A stretch of DNA of 64,000 nt, taken from the NCBI RefSeq assembly GCF_002285285.1, contig NZ_NSJF01000001.1:186001-250000 (forward strand), read 5' to 3'. This DNA comes from Vandammella animalimorsus. Lineage in GTDB: Bacteria > Pseudomonadota > Gammaproteobacteria > Burkholderiales > Burkholderiaceae_C. Under the pieces are notes generated by a model that saw only the letters and a list, made by a program, of their open reading frames with translations, did not search any database and was not told the origin of the DNA. Within the stretch, counting starts at the first letter, position 1, and the number at the start of each line of letters is the position of its first letter. A program made the translations under genes and the position numbers. Positions 10,801 to 18,579 of the stretch are shown here, in pieces.

Positions 10801-11088
10801 CAGCGCTTTTTGTTGGCCCAGGCGCTGCAATCGCCCGAGGCCGCAGCCTTTGTCAGCGGCCTGTACGAGCGCCTGGTGGTGGGTATGGCTGTGGGCGACC
10901 GGGAGCACTACCTGCACAGCCTGCTGGCCATCCAGGCGCGCTACCCGCAGGTTGCCACGCCGCTGCACATCCTGGCCACGCCGCTGTGGCGAAGGGAAAA
11001 GCCGCACGAATCCAGCGATCCCGTGTGCGCTGCGACTCGCGCAGGTCTGGCCAAGGGCGCAGCCGCGCAGCAGGGGGCCTTGCCATGA
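7867..11088 (+). CDS. Large HEAT-like repeat protein with a possible degenerate WGR N-terminus
   Basis: About 1073 residues, no enzyme motif recognised. The bulk is Leu/Ala/Gln-rich helical pairs resembling HEAT/ARM repeats (for example the segments around LLDSRDEPLHQRAA and GSAHAPVRAVAHSA). The first 75 residues (RVWAGPGQGEAVAWHV and AREGFVE) faintly recall a WGR domain. The start is uncertain: ATG 7867 gives MVLLYRPHQEP and has GGAAG 8 nt upstream; ATGs at 7852 and 7798 are alternatives. Its stop overlaps the next gene's ATG (ATGA), so the two are coupled. WGR/HEAT proteins beside SWIM proteins occur in MoxR-vWA gene clusters such as E. coli yehI-yehQ, but no MoxR or vWA gene is present here. 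Confidence 0.7.
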   Translation: MVLLYRPHQEPSSYAIALRPGVAAGMRVWAGPGQGEAVAWHVCPPAADMDAQAAQQRVQRLVAARAREGFVEQQGAAGSAAQEPLAQLSLALPPWQAEPALAQALSQRLHPDVWRTLSPRQRSRLVWRIGEVRLTGVAGQLLAYAGSGDAMLDYCLAWALCRCTAEHDAQADAVRAQLQRWARQAPDAALQYLAGVAWLALSSQAERERHAQALMADWPARLREASAAATPASFAAALAEGALDGSPNGGPDGDLWQRLPHGQWLEQLDQVAQSPAHRHWARPLLLQQLQTLPLEYGSFRSLRRLYKAAQLRLDAQLLGLLNWRFETTPHRPPPDPDAARPSAQPALAHAWGRRTRQYFLRRSWRTLRRLGQLGSPHYVLLATAALLAYDEQPPQAGSSWTLLEHIAGQAAQQVAAAGGAGQGVPFAALWAQCPQAVPLLLHARNPAVAALAVRLMQQQPALQASQTPDAWLQLLDSRHACVARYALEQVRHLLDAGRGDAQQHRRWLTQLARATLPEAQALVLQTLSQDPRRHGRDPELLLALLLAPQPPMRQMARLLLDSAAHEPGVARACIQALQHWLEDAEPWSAAWQDAEPDVLWALREPLLHAAATQAYAPLLPLLEHHVPQAVCWAAAWLAQHPGFAAQPPMAALQRLLDSRDEPLHQRAAALLFAALPMRLQQQEPALLQAFAGSAHAPVRAVAHSAIAELARQRPAGFEALAQALVPGLLDLLFRAEPAPGLHADLLALLQGPLQQAAQALDAATVLRLLLAKSQGAQQLGLWLLPGQPRSAWAVGEWAALARSPLQAARQWAIEAYRSQPEQVQAKLEDALRIFDSRWDDALDFACGYFQQPAFVQAALWPHARLIGLCDHSQPQAQQCGRALLAQLVPMPELLHYLLQLSQHPSAAMQQLVADWLEQGALDGAADAVHAAHTEDGASTADAAAQAPARQLARLQQLRPYFVQVLSQVNRARQLKSRVQRFLLAQALQSPEAAAFVSGLYERLVVGMAVGDREHYLHSLLAIQARYPQVATPLHILATPLWRREKPHESSDPVCAATRAGLAKGAAAQQGALP

Positions 11089-12806
11089 AGTTCCAGTACC
11101 GCTACCTGGGCCACAGCACGGCCCACAGCACGGCCCAGGCCACCCAGCTCTCGTTCGCGCCCGACACGCTGCGCAGCCCGGTGTTCTTCGAGGCCGAGCT
11201 GGCGCAGCAGCTGCCGTTTCGCGAAGCCATCAGCGCACTGCACGACGTGGTGCTCAGCGACCTGCGCCCGCAGCAGCAGGACCGCACGGCCTACTTCGCC
11301 TGGCTGCAGGCGCATGAGCCGCAGCTGCTGGCCGACTTCATGGCCCAGGAGCAGGCCGTGCGCCAGGAGATGGCCCAGACGCGCCGCGAGCTCGACGCCG
11401 TGCGGGCCGAAAAACATGCGCTGCAGGCCCCGTTCCTCAAGGCGCAGCAGCGCTATTTCGACTACCTCTACCAGCAGCACCGCGATGCCTGGTTCGTGCT
11501 CGATCCGGTCATCACCGTGCACCCGGACAAGCTGTTCTTCGAATGCTTCAGCCGCGATGAGGCCAGCTACGCCGCGCTCAGCTGCAGCCACGAGAGCTTT
11601 CGCCACCACGGCGCTTTCTCTTGCGGCACGACCAACATCGACTACTCGTCCGGCCTGTACCAAGAGTTCCAGCAAATCCGCGACTACCGCAAGACCACGC
11701 TGGCCGTGGCCGCCGACGGCTTTGCCGTGCAGCATGGCCAGGCTGCGGCCTTCGTCGAGAGCCAGATCGAGCTGCCCGACAGCTGGGTGCGCGGCTTTCT
11801 GCAAGTGAGCAGCGCCATGACGCTGCCGGCCCACACCGTGCAGCTGCACCCCATGGACGTTTACAACATCTGCCATGTGCTGCGCCGCCGCCGCGAGCGT
11901 ACAGGGCCGCGCTCGATCCGCTTTTTCCTGCAGCCCGGCGCGCCGCTGCGCATGCGCTTCGAGCCCTGGAGCGTGGATGTGCACTGCCCGCGCTCCATCT
12001 ACACCGGCAGCCAGGAGGCCGAAATCCGCATCTGGGGCCGCAGGCGCTTGCTGACGCTGCAGCGTCTGATCCCCGTGGCCGAGCGCTTCACCGTGCATTT
12101 GCTGGGCAGTGGCATGCCCAGCTTCTGGATCGCCCACCTGCCCGGCGGCATGCAATTCACGCTGGGCCTGTCGGGCTGGACGGCCAACGACTGGGCCAGC
12201 CAGGCGCAGTTCGACCTGCTGGGCCCGCGCCACAGCGTGGCACCGCAGGCCACGGCGCAGGTGCTGGCCGCGCTGCAGCAACACTGGCTGGGCAGCACGG
12301 CGCAGCTGGCGGCGCAGACCGGCCTGCCATCGCCCACCGTGGTGGCCGCGCTGGTGCTGCTGACCCAGGCTGGGCGCGTGGTTTTCGACTTGGTGCAAGG
12401 CCTTTGGCGGTTGCGCGAGCTCAGCGCCCAGCCCTTGCCGTTGGAGAGGCTGCGCTACGCCAGCGAGCGCGAAGCCCAGGCTGCGGCCTTGCTGCACGGT
12501 GCGCAGCAGGCCGGCCAGCCTGTGCAGGTGGCGCGCCAGGCGCTGGGCGGCGGCCGCGAGTGCCTGCAAGCCAGCGTGGCCGATGGCGCGCAGCGCCACG
12601 AAGTGCAGCTGGAGCTGGACGCCGACGCCCGGCTGGAATCGGGCCGCTGCCAGTGCAACTTCTTCACCCAGAACCAACTGCGCCGCGGCCCCTGCGCCCA
12701 CATGCTGGCCGTGCGCATGGCCGACACCGCGCAGCGCATGCTGCAGCCCCAGGCCAATGCCGCAGCGCCTGCCTGGGCTGAAGTGCCAGGCGGGGATGAG
12801 GCATAG
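11085..12806 (+). CDS. SWIM zinc-finger protein
   Basis: The 573-residue protein ends in a SWIM zinc finger: C522-x-C524, then C537-x-H539 (CQCNF...GPCAH). The middle is rich in aromatic residues and has no recognised fold. Residues near 410-460 look like a winged helix (LAAQTGLPSPTVVAALVLLTQ). An N-terminal segment (about 85-125) looks coiled-coil. SWIM fingers bind DNA or protein. The gene starts within the stop codon of the HEAT-like gene, so the two products probably act together. It is distantly reminiscent of E. coli YehQ. Function unknown. Confidence 0.8.
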   Translation: MKFQYRYLGHSTAHSTAQATQLSFAPDTLRSPVFFEAELAQQLPFREAISALHDVVLSDLRPQQQDRTAYFAWLQAHEPQLLADFMAQEQAVRQEMAQTRRELDAVRAEKHALQAPFLKAQQRYFDYLYQQHRDAWFVLDPVITVHPDKLFFECFSRDEASYAALSCSHESFRHHGAFSCGTTNIDYSSGLYQEFQQIRDYRKTTLAVAADGFAVQHGQAAAFVESQIELPDSWVRGFLQVSSAMTLPAHTVQLHPMDVYNICHVLRRRRERTGPRSIRFFLQPGAPLRMRFEPWSVDVHCPRSIYTGSQEAEIRIWGRRRLLTLQRLIPVAERFTVHLLGSGMPSFWIAHLPGGMQFTLGLSGWTANDWASQAQFDLLGPRHSVAPQATAQVLAALQQHWLGSTAQLAAQTGLPSPTVVAALVLLTQAGRVVFDLVQGLWRLRELSAQPLPLERLRYASEREAQAAALLHGAQQAGQPVQVARQALGGGRECLQASVADGAQRHEVQLELDADARLESGRCQCNFFTQNQLRRGPCAHMLAVRMADTAQRMLQPQANAAAPAWAEVPGGDEA

Positions 12807-12879
12807 CCATCGCCCGTGATGGGCAGGGGCCATGTGCAGGCGCTGGACTTGCCCGCAGTGGCCACCTTGTCTGGCAATT

Positions 12880-12906
12880 GGCTGGTTTGGCTGGTTTGGC
12901 TGGTTT
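12880..12906. repeat. Three perfect tandem copies of a 9-bp unit
   Basis: GGCTGGTTT is repeated three times without interruption in the gap between the SWIM gene and acpS. It is a short microsatellite-like tract with no clear role. The rest of 12807-13058 shows no gene I can support. Confidence 0.8.
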
Positions 12907-13046
12907 GTGACTGGCGCACGCCAATGCTTTTCCTTCAGCGCCGGCCCGCTGCCGCTGCGTTTTGCGCTCCCATCCCCAACCGCCTCTGGCCCGCTCTTGC
13001 CGAAGTTTTGAACAGGTTCTGAGCGAGTGGGCCTGCGCGAAGGTTT

Positions 13047-13052
13047 CATAAT
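13047..13052 (+). promoter_or_regulatory. Candidate -10 box giving a leaderless acpS transcript
   Basis: CATAAT lies exactly 6 nt before the acpS ATG, separated by GCGCCC. Initiation at the usual distance would fall on the A of the ATG. No Shine-Dalgarno sequence is visible and the -35 region is weak. Confidence 0.4.
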
Positions 13053-13058
13053 GCGCCC

Positions 13059-13502
13059 ATGATTTATGGCATTGGCACCGACATTTGCGACATCCGCCGC
13101 ATCGAGCAGGCGCTGCAGCGCTATGGCGAGCGTTTTGCGCAGAAAGTGCTGGCCGATGGCGAGCTGGCCACTTGGCGGGCCCGCGCGGCGCGTTCGCCGC
13201 AGCGCGGCGTGCGCTTTGTGGCCACGCGCTTTGCCGTCAAGGAGGCCTTCAGCAAGGCCATTGGCCTGGGCATGCGCCAGCCCATGGGCTGGCGCGATTG
13301 TGAAGTGGCCAATGGCGCATCGGGCCAGCCGCAGATCATCACGCATGGCGCCTTGCGCCAGTGGTGCGCGCAGCGTGGGCTGCAGTTCCACATTTCGCTC
13401 TCGGATGAGCAGGACTATGCCGTGGCCTTTTGCATTGCGCAGATCGGCGCCGCGCCAGGCACAGGCGCTATGGGAAGTACAGGAGGAGGCAGCGATGAGT
13501 GA
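13059..13502 (+). CDS. acpS: Holo-[acyl-carrier-protein] synthase
   Basis: Transfers the phosphopantetheine arm of CoA to acyl carrier protein. It has the AcpS magnesium motif [13 protein letters not shown] at 4-16 and the second motif [11 protein letters not shown] at about 57-67. At 147 residues it is longer than the usual 125-130 because of a Gly/Ala-rich C-terminal tail. The last codons overlap the next gene by 8 nt. Confidence 0.95.
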   Translation: MIYGIGTDICDIRRIEQALQRYGERFAQKVLADGELATWRARAARSPQRGVRFVATRFAVKEAFSKAIGLGMRQPMGWRDCEVANGASGQPQIITHGALRQWCAQRGLQFHISLSDEQDYAVAFCIAQIGAAPGTGAMGSTGGGSDE

Positions 13503-13845
13503 TCGAGCAGACCGGCTTGCCGCCAGTCCGGCAGCCGTTGCGGGAGATGCGGCGCTGGATGCGGATTTGCAGCACATGAGCGCCGCGCAACTGTCCGACG
13601 AGGTGCGCCGCCTGCGCGCTGGCATCCGCGCGCACCGCGACAGCTCCGGCCATGATCTGTGCTGGTACCACCCGCAGCTGTGGCAACTGCTGCCCGAGCA
13701 GGTGCAGCCCAGCCCTGAAGTGCCCGACTGGCCGCAATTCATGCGCGGCTGCATCCGCTACCGCCAATCGCTCGACGCGCAATGCCCTCAGGCGCCTCGC
13801 ACACAGCAGGAATTCGATGCGCCGCCTGATGCTCCCAGCCGCTGA
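13495..13845 (+). CDS. Small conserved-looking hypothetical protein
   Basis: The 116-residue protein is hydrophilic, without signal peptide or membrane segment. An N-terminal helix (about 20-48, [19 protein letters not shown]) leads into the block [17 protein letters not shown] (53-69), which looks like the conserved core. The start is firm: AGGAGGAGG stands 5-6 nt before the ATG, inside the acpS 3' end. Sandwiched between acpS and nagZ. Function not recognised. Confidence 0.75.
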   Translation: MSDRADRLAASPAAVAGDAALDADLQHMSAAQLSDEVRRLRAGIRAHRDSSGHDLCWYHPQLWQLLPEQVQPSPEVPDWPQFMRGCIRYRQSLDAQCPQAPRTQQEFDAPPDAPSR

Positions 13846-13887
13846 CGCACAGCCGCAAGGCATCTTTTTCTTCTTTCCTTGTCTTCC

Positions 13888-14985
13888 ATGTACGCACACG
13901 CCCCTTTGTTCATTGATGTGGCCGGCACCAGCCTGCAGGCCATCGACCGCGAGCGTCTGGCCCACCCGCTGGTGGGCGGCCTGACTCTGTTTGCCCGCAA
14001 TTGGGAGGATCGTCGCCAGCTCGTGCAGCTGTGCGCGCAGATCAAGGCCGTGCGCAGCGATCTGCTCATCTGTGTGGACCAGGAAGGCGGGCGCGTGCAG
14101 CGCTTTCGCAGCGATGGCTTCACGCCCTTGCCGCCCATGCGCGCGCTGGGCGCGATGTGGGAGCAGGACGACCGCCGCGGCCCGCACCGGGGCCTGCCGG
14201 GCACGGGCGCGCTGCGGGCATTGGGCGCGGCCACGGCGCTGGGCCAGGTGCTGGCCAGCGAGCTGCGCGCCTGTGGCGTGGACCTGAGCTTCACCCCCGT
14301 GGTCGATCTGGACTGGGGCGGCAGCACCGTGATCGGCGATCGCGCGCTGCACGCCGATGCGCGCGTGGTCAGCCTGCTGGCCAAGGCGCTGATGCAGGGC
14401 CTGCTGCAAGGCGGCATGGCCCACTGCGCCAAGCACTTCCCTGGGCACGGCTTCGTGCACGCCGATTCGCACACGGAAATCCCCGTGGACCGGCGCAGCC
14501 TGCGCGCCATCCTGCAGGACGACGCCGCCCCCTACGGCTGGCTGCGCTCCAGCCTGGCGGCGGTGATGGTGGCGCACGTGGTCTATGCCCGCGTCGATGC
14601 CCGGCCGGCCGGCTACTCGGCGCGCTGGCTGCGCGACATCCTGCGCGGGCAGCTGCAGTTCGATGGCGCCATCTTCAGCGACGACCTGAGCATGGAAGGC
14701 GGGCGCCGCCTGGACGGCCGCGCCGTGGATGCTACCGAGGCCGGCGTGGCCGCGCTCAACGCCGGCTGCGACCTGCTGCTGCTGTGCAACCAAAGCCTGG
14801 ACGGCGGCGCGGCCCTGGACGCCTGGATCGACGGCATGGCCGCCGCCCTCAAGGCCGGCGACTGGCAGTGCGACCCGCACAGCGAGCGCCGCCGCCAGGC
14901 CCTGCTGCCCACCACGCCGCCGCAGCCCTGGGACATGCTGATGCAAGACCCGGCCTACCTGCAGGCGCTGGAGCAACTGCCGTAA
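13888..14985 (+). CDS. nagZ: Beta-N-acetylhexosaminidase
   Basis: Glycoside hydrolase family 3 enzyme that removes GlcNAc from anhydromuropeptides in the cytoplasm during cell-wall recycling. The signature KHFPGHGFVHADSHTEIPVD (about 182-201) carries the catalytic His/Asp loop, and DQEGGRVQR (about 67-75) is also diagnostic. It is 365 residues from the ATG at 13888; a TTG three codons earlier would also be in frame. No good Shine-Dalgarno is visible. An insertion (about 90-105, Asp/Arg/Gly-rich) sits in a variable loop. Confidence 0.93.
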   Translation: MYAHAPLFIDVAGTSLQAIDRERLAHPLVGGLTLFARNWEDRRQLVQLCAQIKAVRSDLLICVDQEGGRVQRFRSDGFTPLPPMRALGAMWEQDDRRGPHRGLPGTGALRALGAATALGQVLASELRACGVDLSFTPVVDLDWGGSTVIGDRALHADARVVSLLAKALMQGLLQGGMAHCAKHFPGHGFVHADSHTEIPVDRRSLRAILQDDAAPYGWLRSSLAAVMVAHVVYARVDARPAGYSARWLRDILRGQLQFDGAIFSDDLSMEGGRRLDGRAVDATEAGVAALNAGCDLLLLCNQSLDGGAALDAWIDGMAAALKAGDWQCDPHSERRRQALLPTTPPQPWDMLMQDPAYLQALEQLP

Positions 14986-15005
14986 ATCGCCATCGAGCTA
15001 CCGCC

Positions 15006-15893
15006 ATGCAAGCCAACACCATGCACCAAGCCACTGCCAACCCCGCCCCCATGCCTGCCTCCATGCCCACCTGTCGCGCCGCCGGGCCAAGCGCCATCTG
15101 GCGGCACTGGTGGCGCTGGCTGGCCGCGCTGCTGCTGGCCGCCGCTGCCGTGCTGGGCCTGCTGGCCGCTCCTGCGGCCCAGGCCGGTGAGCGGCTCGAC
15201 CGCATCATGGAAAAAAAGCTGCTGCGCGTGGGCACGCCCGGTGACTACCGGCCCTTTGCCATCAAGACCGAGGGCGGCTACTCCGGCCACGACATCGACC
15301 TCATCGAGCTCATCGCCAAGGAGCTGGGCGTGCGCATCGAATACGTGCCCACGACCTGGAAAACCCTGCTGCCCGATTTGCAGGCCGACCGCTTCGACAT
15401 CGCCATCGGCGGCATCACGCGCAACGTCGCGCGCCTGAGCCAGGCCGACATGCTGCCCGGCTATGCGCCTTTCGGCAAAGTGGCGCTGGTGCGCGCCGAG
15501 CACAAAGATCGCTTCACCACGCTGCAAAGCCTGAACCAGCCCGATGTGCGCGTCATCAAGAACCCGGGCGGCACCAACGAACTGTTCGTCGATGCGCATC
15601 TGGGCCAGGCCCAGGTGCGCACCCATGAGCACAACGCGCAGATCCCGGCCCTGATCGCCGAAGGCCAGGGCGACGTGATGATCACCGAAACCTACGAGGC
15701 GCTGCACTACGCCCGCGCAGACCCGCGCCTGCACGCCGCCTTCATCGAGCAGCCGCTGACGCCGCGCAACTGGCTGGGCTTTCTGCTGCCGCTGGACGAC
15801 GCCGACTACCGCCGCGTGATGCACTTCGTCTGGCAGCAAATGCACGAGCGTGGCCAGCTGCGCGAGGCCCAGACCAAGTGGCTGGCGCCTTGA
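15006..15893 (+). CDS. Periplasmic cyclohexadienyl dehydratase-like / family 3 solute-binding protein
   Basis: The 295-residue precursor has a Trp-rich basic segment, a hydrophobic core and a likely cleavage site after AQA near residue 60. The mature part follows the SBP_bac_3 fold: RVGTPGDYRPF, DIDLIELIAKELG, RFDIAIGGIT and the motif NPGGTNE. GTPGDY...NPGGTNE is typical of PheC cyclohexadienyl dehydratases, which make phenylpyruvate or phenylalanine from prephenate or arogenate in the periplasm. A plain amino-acid-binding protein is the alternative. No permease genes are adjacent, which favours an enzyme. The precursor may start at a later ATG (15021, 15051 or 15063) since the predicted signal region is long. 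Confidence 0.75.
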   Translation: MQANTMHQATANPAPMPASMPTCRAAGPSAIWRHWWRWLAALLLAAAAVLGLLAAPAAQAGERLDRIMEKKLLRVGTPGDYRPFAIKTEGGYSGHDIDLIELIAKELGVRIEYVPTTWKTLLPDLQADRFDIAIGGITRNVARLSQADMLPGYAPFGKVALVRAEHKDRFTTLQSLNQPDVRVIKNPGGTNELFVDAHLGQAQVRTHEHNAQIPALIAEGQGDVMITETYEALHYARADPRLHAAFIEQPLTPRNWLGFLLPLDDADYRRVMHFVWQQMHERGQLREAQTKWLAP

Positions 15894-16026
15894 GCGTTTT
15901 CTGCACTGGCTGAGCAGGCGCGCAGCCCCTGAGTGGCTGCCGCCCAACCCATTGCGATCGCCGCGCACGGCGCCTTGAGCAAGGCGGTGTGCGCGGCATG
16001 GCGTTTCTTGTTTTCAATCCAAACCC

Positions 16027-17409
16027 ATGACCCAGTCCGCTGCCCCCAACGCCGCCAACACCGCCAGTGCCGGTACTGGCCCGGCCGACTTTGCCACGCT
16101 GGCCCAATGGCTGGCCTACTGTGAGCGCATCCACCCCCAGCAGATCGAGCTGGGGCTGCAGCGCGTGCGCCAGGTGGCGCAGGCGCTGGAGCTGCGCTTT
16201 GACTGCCCGCTGATCACCGTGGCTGGCACGAACGGCAAGGGCTCGAGCTGCGCCATGCTCGAAGCCATTGCGCTGCAGGCCGGTTATCGCACCGGCGTCT
16301 ACACCTCGCCGCACCTGGTGCATTTCGAGGAGCGCTGCCGCATTGGCGGCGAGAACGCCACGGCCGAGCAGCTGCTGCCGCACTTTGCCGCAGTCGAGCA
16401 GGCGCGCTGGCGCGCCGGGCAGGGCGGTGAGCCGGTGTCGCTGAGCTATTTCGAGTTCACCACGCTGGCCATTGCCCGTCTGCTCAGCCACAGCCGGCTG
16501 GACGTGGCCATCCTGGAAGTGGGCCTGGGCGGGCGGCTGGATGCGACCAATCTGTTCGATACCGACTGCGCGCTGATCACCAGCGTGGACATCGACCACG
16601 TGGACTACCTAGGCCCGGACCGCGAATCGATTGGCCGTGAAAAAGCCGGCATCATGCGCCCCGGCGTGCCGGCCATCGTGGCCGACCCGATGCCGCCGCA
16701 ATCCCTGCAGGCCCATGCCGAGCGCATCGGCGCAGACCTGTGGCTGGCCGGGCGCGATTTCAATTACGCTGGCGACCGCCAGCAATGGAGCTGGGCCGGG
16801 CGTGGCAAGCGCCTGCACGGCCTGGCCTACCCGGCGCTGCGCGGCGCCAATCAGCTGGTCAATGCCTCTGGCGTGCTGGCGGCCCTGCAGGCGCTGCGCC
16901 AGCGCCTTCCCGTTACCGCCCAGGCCATCCGCCAGGGCCTGGCGCTGGTGCAGGTGCCGGGGCGCTTTCAGATCGTGCCAGGCCAGCCCACGCTGGTGCT
17001 GGACGTGGCGCACAACCCGCACTCGGTGGCGGCGCTGGCGGCCAATCTGGATGCCATGGGCTTCTTCCCCACCACGCACGCGGTGTTCGGCGCCATGCAC
17101 GACAAGGACTTGAACGCCGTGCTGCAGCGCATTGGGCCGTTGGTCGATCGCTGGTATTTCACCGATTTGCCGCTGCCGCGCGCCGAGCAGGCGGCAGCGC
17201 TGGTGCAGCGCTGGCAGGCCCTGCAGGTGGCGGCCCAGCGCCCGCGCCAGGTGCCCGCGCAGGCCTTTGCCAGCCCGCAATTGGCGCTTGATGCGGCGGC
17301 GGCGGCGGCGGAGCCGGCTGATAGAATCGTCGTTTTTGGCTCGTTTCATACCGTTGGCGGTGTGCTCGCCCAGGGCGTGCCGCAGCTTGGGGCGCGCCAC
17401 CTGCAGTAA
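16027..17409 (+). CDS. folC: Bifunctional folylpolyglutamate synthase / dihydrofolate synthase
   Basis: ATP-dependent ligase adding glutamate to dihydropteroate and folates. The Mur-ligase type P-loop GTNGKGSS is at residues 67-74. The blocks YTSPHLVHFEER, EVGLGGRLDATN and SVDIDHVDYLG follow, and the C-terminal domain begins near 300. The 460-residue length fits the family. It heads folC-dedD-cvpA-purF, the conserved proteobacterial order. Confidence 0.96.
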   Translation: MTQSAAPNAANTASAGTGPADFATLAQWLAYCERIHPQQIELGLQRVRQVAQALELRFDCPLITVAGTNGKGSSCAMLEAIALQAGYRTGVYTSPHLVHFEERCRIGGENATAEQLLPHFAAVEQARWRAGQGGEPVSLSYFEFTTLAIARLLSHSRLDVAILEVGLGGRLDATNLFDTDCALITSVDIDHVDYLGPDRESIGREKAGIMRPGVPAIVADPMPPQSLQAHAERIGADLWLAGRDFNYAGDRQQWSWAGRGKRLHGLAYPALRGANQLVNASGVLAALQALRQRLPVTAQAIRQGLALVQVPGRFQIVPGQPTLVLDVAHNPHSVAALAANLDAMGFFPTTHAVFGAMHDKDLNAVLQRIGPLVDRWYFTDLPLPRAEQAAALVQRWQALQVAAQRPRQVPAQAFASPQLALDAAAAAAEPADRIVVFGSFHTVGGVLAQGVPQLGARHLQ

Positions 17410-17414
17410 GTTCT

Positions 17415-18485
17415 ATGGCTTTATTCGACACGCGCGCTGCCGACAGCGGCGCAGAAAGCACCGGCCAGCGTGCGCGCGGCGCGCGCGCGCCAGTGAATCT
17501 GCTGGAAGACATGCGCCGCAGGGCGCGCCATCGGCTGATTGGGGCCTGTCTGCTGGTGCTGGTGGCGATCGTGGTCTTCCCGATGTTGTTCGACACCGAG
17601 CACAGGCCCACTGTGGTGGATGCACGCGTGAGCATCACGGGTGGCGAGACCGTGCCGGCCGCAGGGGAGGATCCGGCCCAGGTTGCGGTGCTCACGCCTT
17701 CAGCGCCCAACCGCTACGGTCTGGCCGATGACGAGGAAGTCATGGACCTGGACGCGCTGCCGCCCGCACGGGCCGGTCGTGGCCAGGCCAGCCCGGCACA
17801 GTCCGCAGCCGGCAATCAGCAGGCGACCGCGCGCAGCAAGCCCCAGGCGGCGCAGGAGCCACGAAGCCTGGCTGCCCAGCGCGCTCAAGAGGCCAAACAG
17901 CCCGCGGCCAAGCAGCCAGCGGCCAAGCCAGAGAGCAAACCGACCGAGGCCAAGCCCACCGAGAACAAACCCAAGGCCAAGCCTGAGGCCAAGCCCGCCG
18001 AGAGCAAGCCTGCGCCCAAACCAGAGACCAAGCCCAGCGCCAAACCCGAGGCCAAACCCGAAGCCAAACCAGAGAGCAAGCCCGAGGCCAAGCCAGCCGA
18101 AAGCAAGCCGGCGCGGCCCACCCAGGTGGCCGTGGCCACGCCCCCGCCAGCGCCAGCGGCCAAGCCCGCAGCCGCCCGCGATGAATCTGCGCGCGCGCGC
18201 GCCTTGCTCGAAGGCAAGCCCGTGGCAACCACCACGCCCGCCGGCCGTTCTGACGAAGGGCGCTTCATCGTGCAGATCGGCGCATTTTCGGACGATGCCA
18301 AAGTGCGTGAGATCCGCCAAAAGCTGCAAGGCATGGGGCTGCGCACCTACACGCAAGTGGTGCAAACCGGCGCCGGGCGGGCCACGCGCGTGCGCGTCGG
18401 GCCATTTGCCAGCCGCGCAGAGGCAGACCGCGCAGCAGAGCGCGTGCGGGGCGCCAGCCTGCCTGCGGCCATTGTCTCCATGTGA
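17415..18485 (+). CDS. dedD: DedD-like SPOR domain cell-division protein
   Basis: Inner-membrane protein that binds denuded peptidoglycan at the septum. A basic cytoplasmic N-terminus (about 1-40) is followed by one membrane segment (about 41-58). A long periplasmic linker dominated by Lys-Pro-Glu/Ala repeats covers about 160-235, and the SPOR domain is at 282-356 (GRFIVQIGAF...VRVGPF). It starts 5 nt after folC. Position between folC and cvpA supports the name. Confidence 0.9.
   Translation: MALFDTRAADSGAESTGQRARGARAPVNLLEDMRRRARHRLIGACLLVLVAIVVFPMLFDTEHRPTVVDARVSITGGETVPAAGEDPAQVAVLTPSAPNRYGLADDEEVMDLDALPPARAGRGQASPAQSAAGNQQATARSKPQAAQEPRSLAAQRAQEAKQPAAKQPAAKPESKPTEAKPTENKPKAKPEAKPAESKPAPKPETKPSAKPEAKPEAKPESKPEAKPAESKPARPTQVAVATPPPAPAAKPAAARDESARARALLEGKPVATTTPAGRSDEGRFIVQIGAFSDDAKVREIRQKLQGMGLRTYTQVVQTGAGRATRVRVGPFASRAEADRAAERVRGASLPAAIVSM
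17890..18115 (+). repeat. Degenerate Lys-Pro-Glu-Ala coding repeats in dedD
   Basis: Many near copies of a 12-18 nt unit encode variants of AKPEAKPAESKP. The tract is likely length-variable between strains and makes an extended periplasmic linker. Confidence 0.75.
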
Positions 18486-18492
18486 GCTTTCC

Positions 18493-18579
18493 ATGCCCAT
18501 GCGCGTGCAATCCCTCACGGCGGCGCGGCCGCTGCTGGCTGTGGCCGCCGCTGCACTTGAACGGGGCCGCCTGCGATGA
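18493..18579 (+). CDS. Possible 28-residue coupled small ORF
   Basis: It begins at an ATG 8 nt after the dedD stop and ends with a TGA that overlaps the cvpA ATG (ATGA). The product is MPMRVQSLTAARPLLAVAAA followed by 8 further residues, resembling a short membrane or leader peptide. Its only support is position: it would fill the dedD-cvpA gap and deliver ribosomes to cvpA, which lacks a clear Shine-Dalgarno. Confidence 0.25.
   Translation: MPMRVQSLTAARPLLAVAAAALERGRLR

Noticed and set aside
7783-11007. Long minus-strand open frames opposite the HEAT-like gene
   Set aside because: Coding bias and repeat pattern favour the plus strand; the antisense product is Gln/Ala/Arg-rich and not protein-like. 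The plus gene is also coupled to the SWIM gene.
12816-13022. 68-codon ORF across the gap before acpS
   Set aside because: It is built around the 9-bp tandem repeat, has no Shine-Dalgarno and no family character.
15894-16026. Possible short gene between the PheC-like gene and folC
   Set aside because: The only frames are short, lack a Shine-Dalgarno and show no recognisable pattern.
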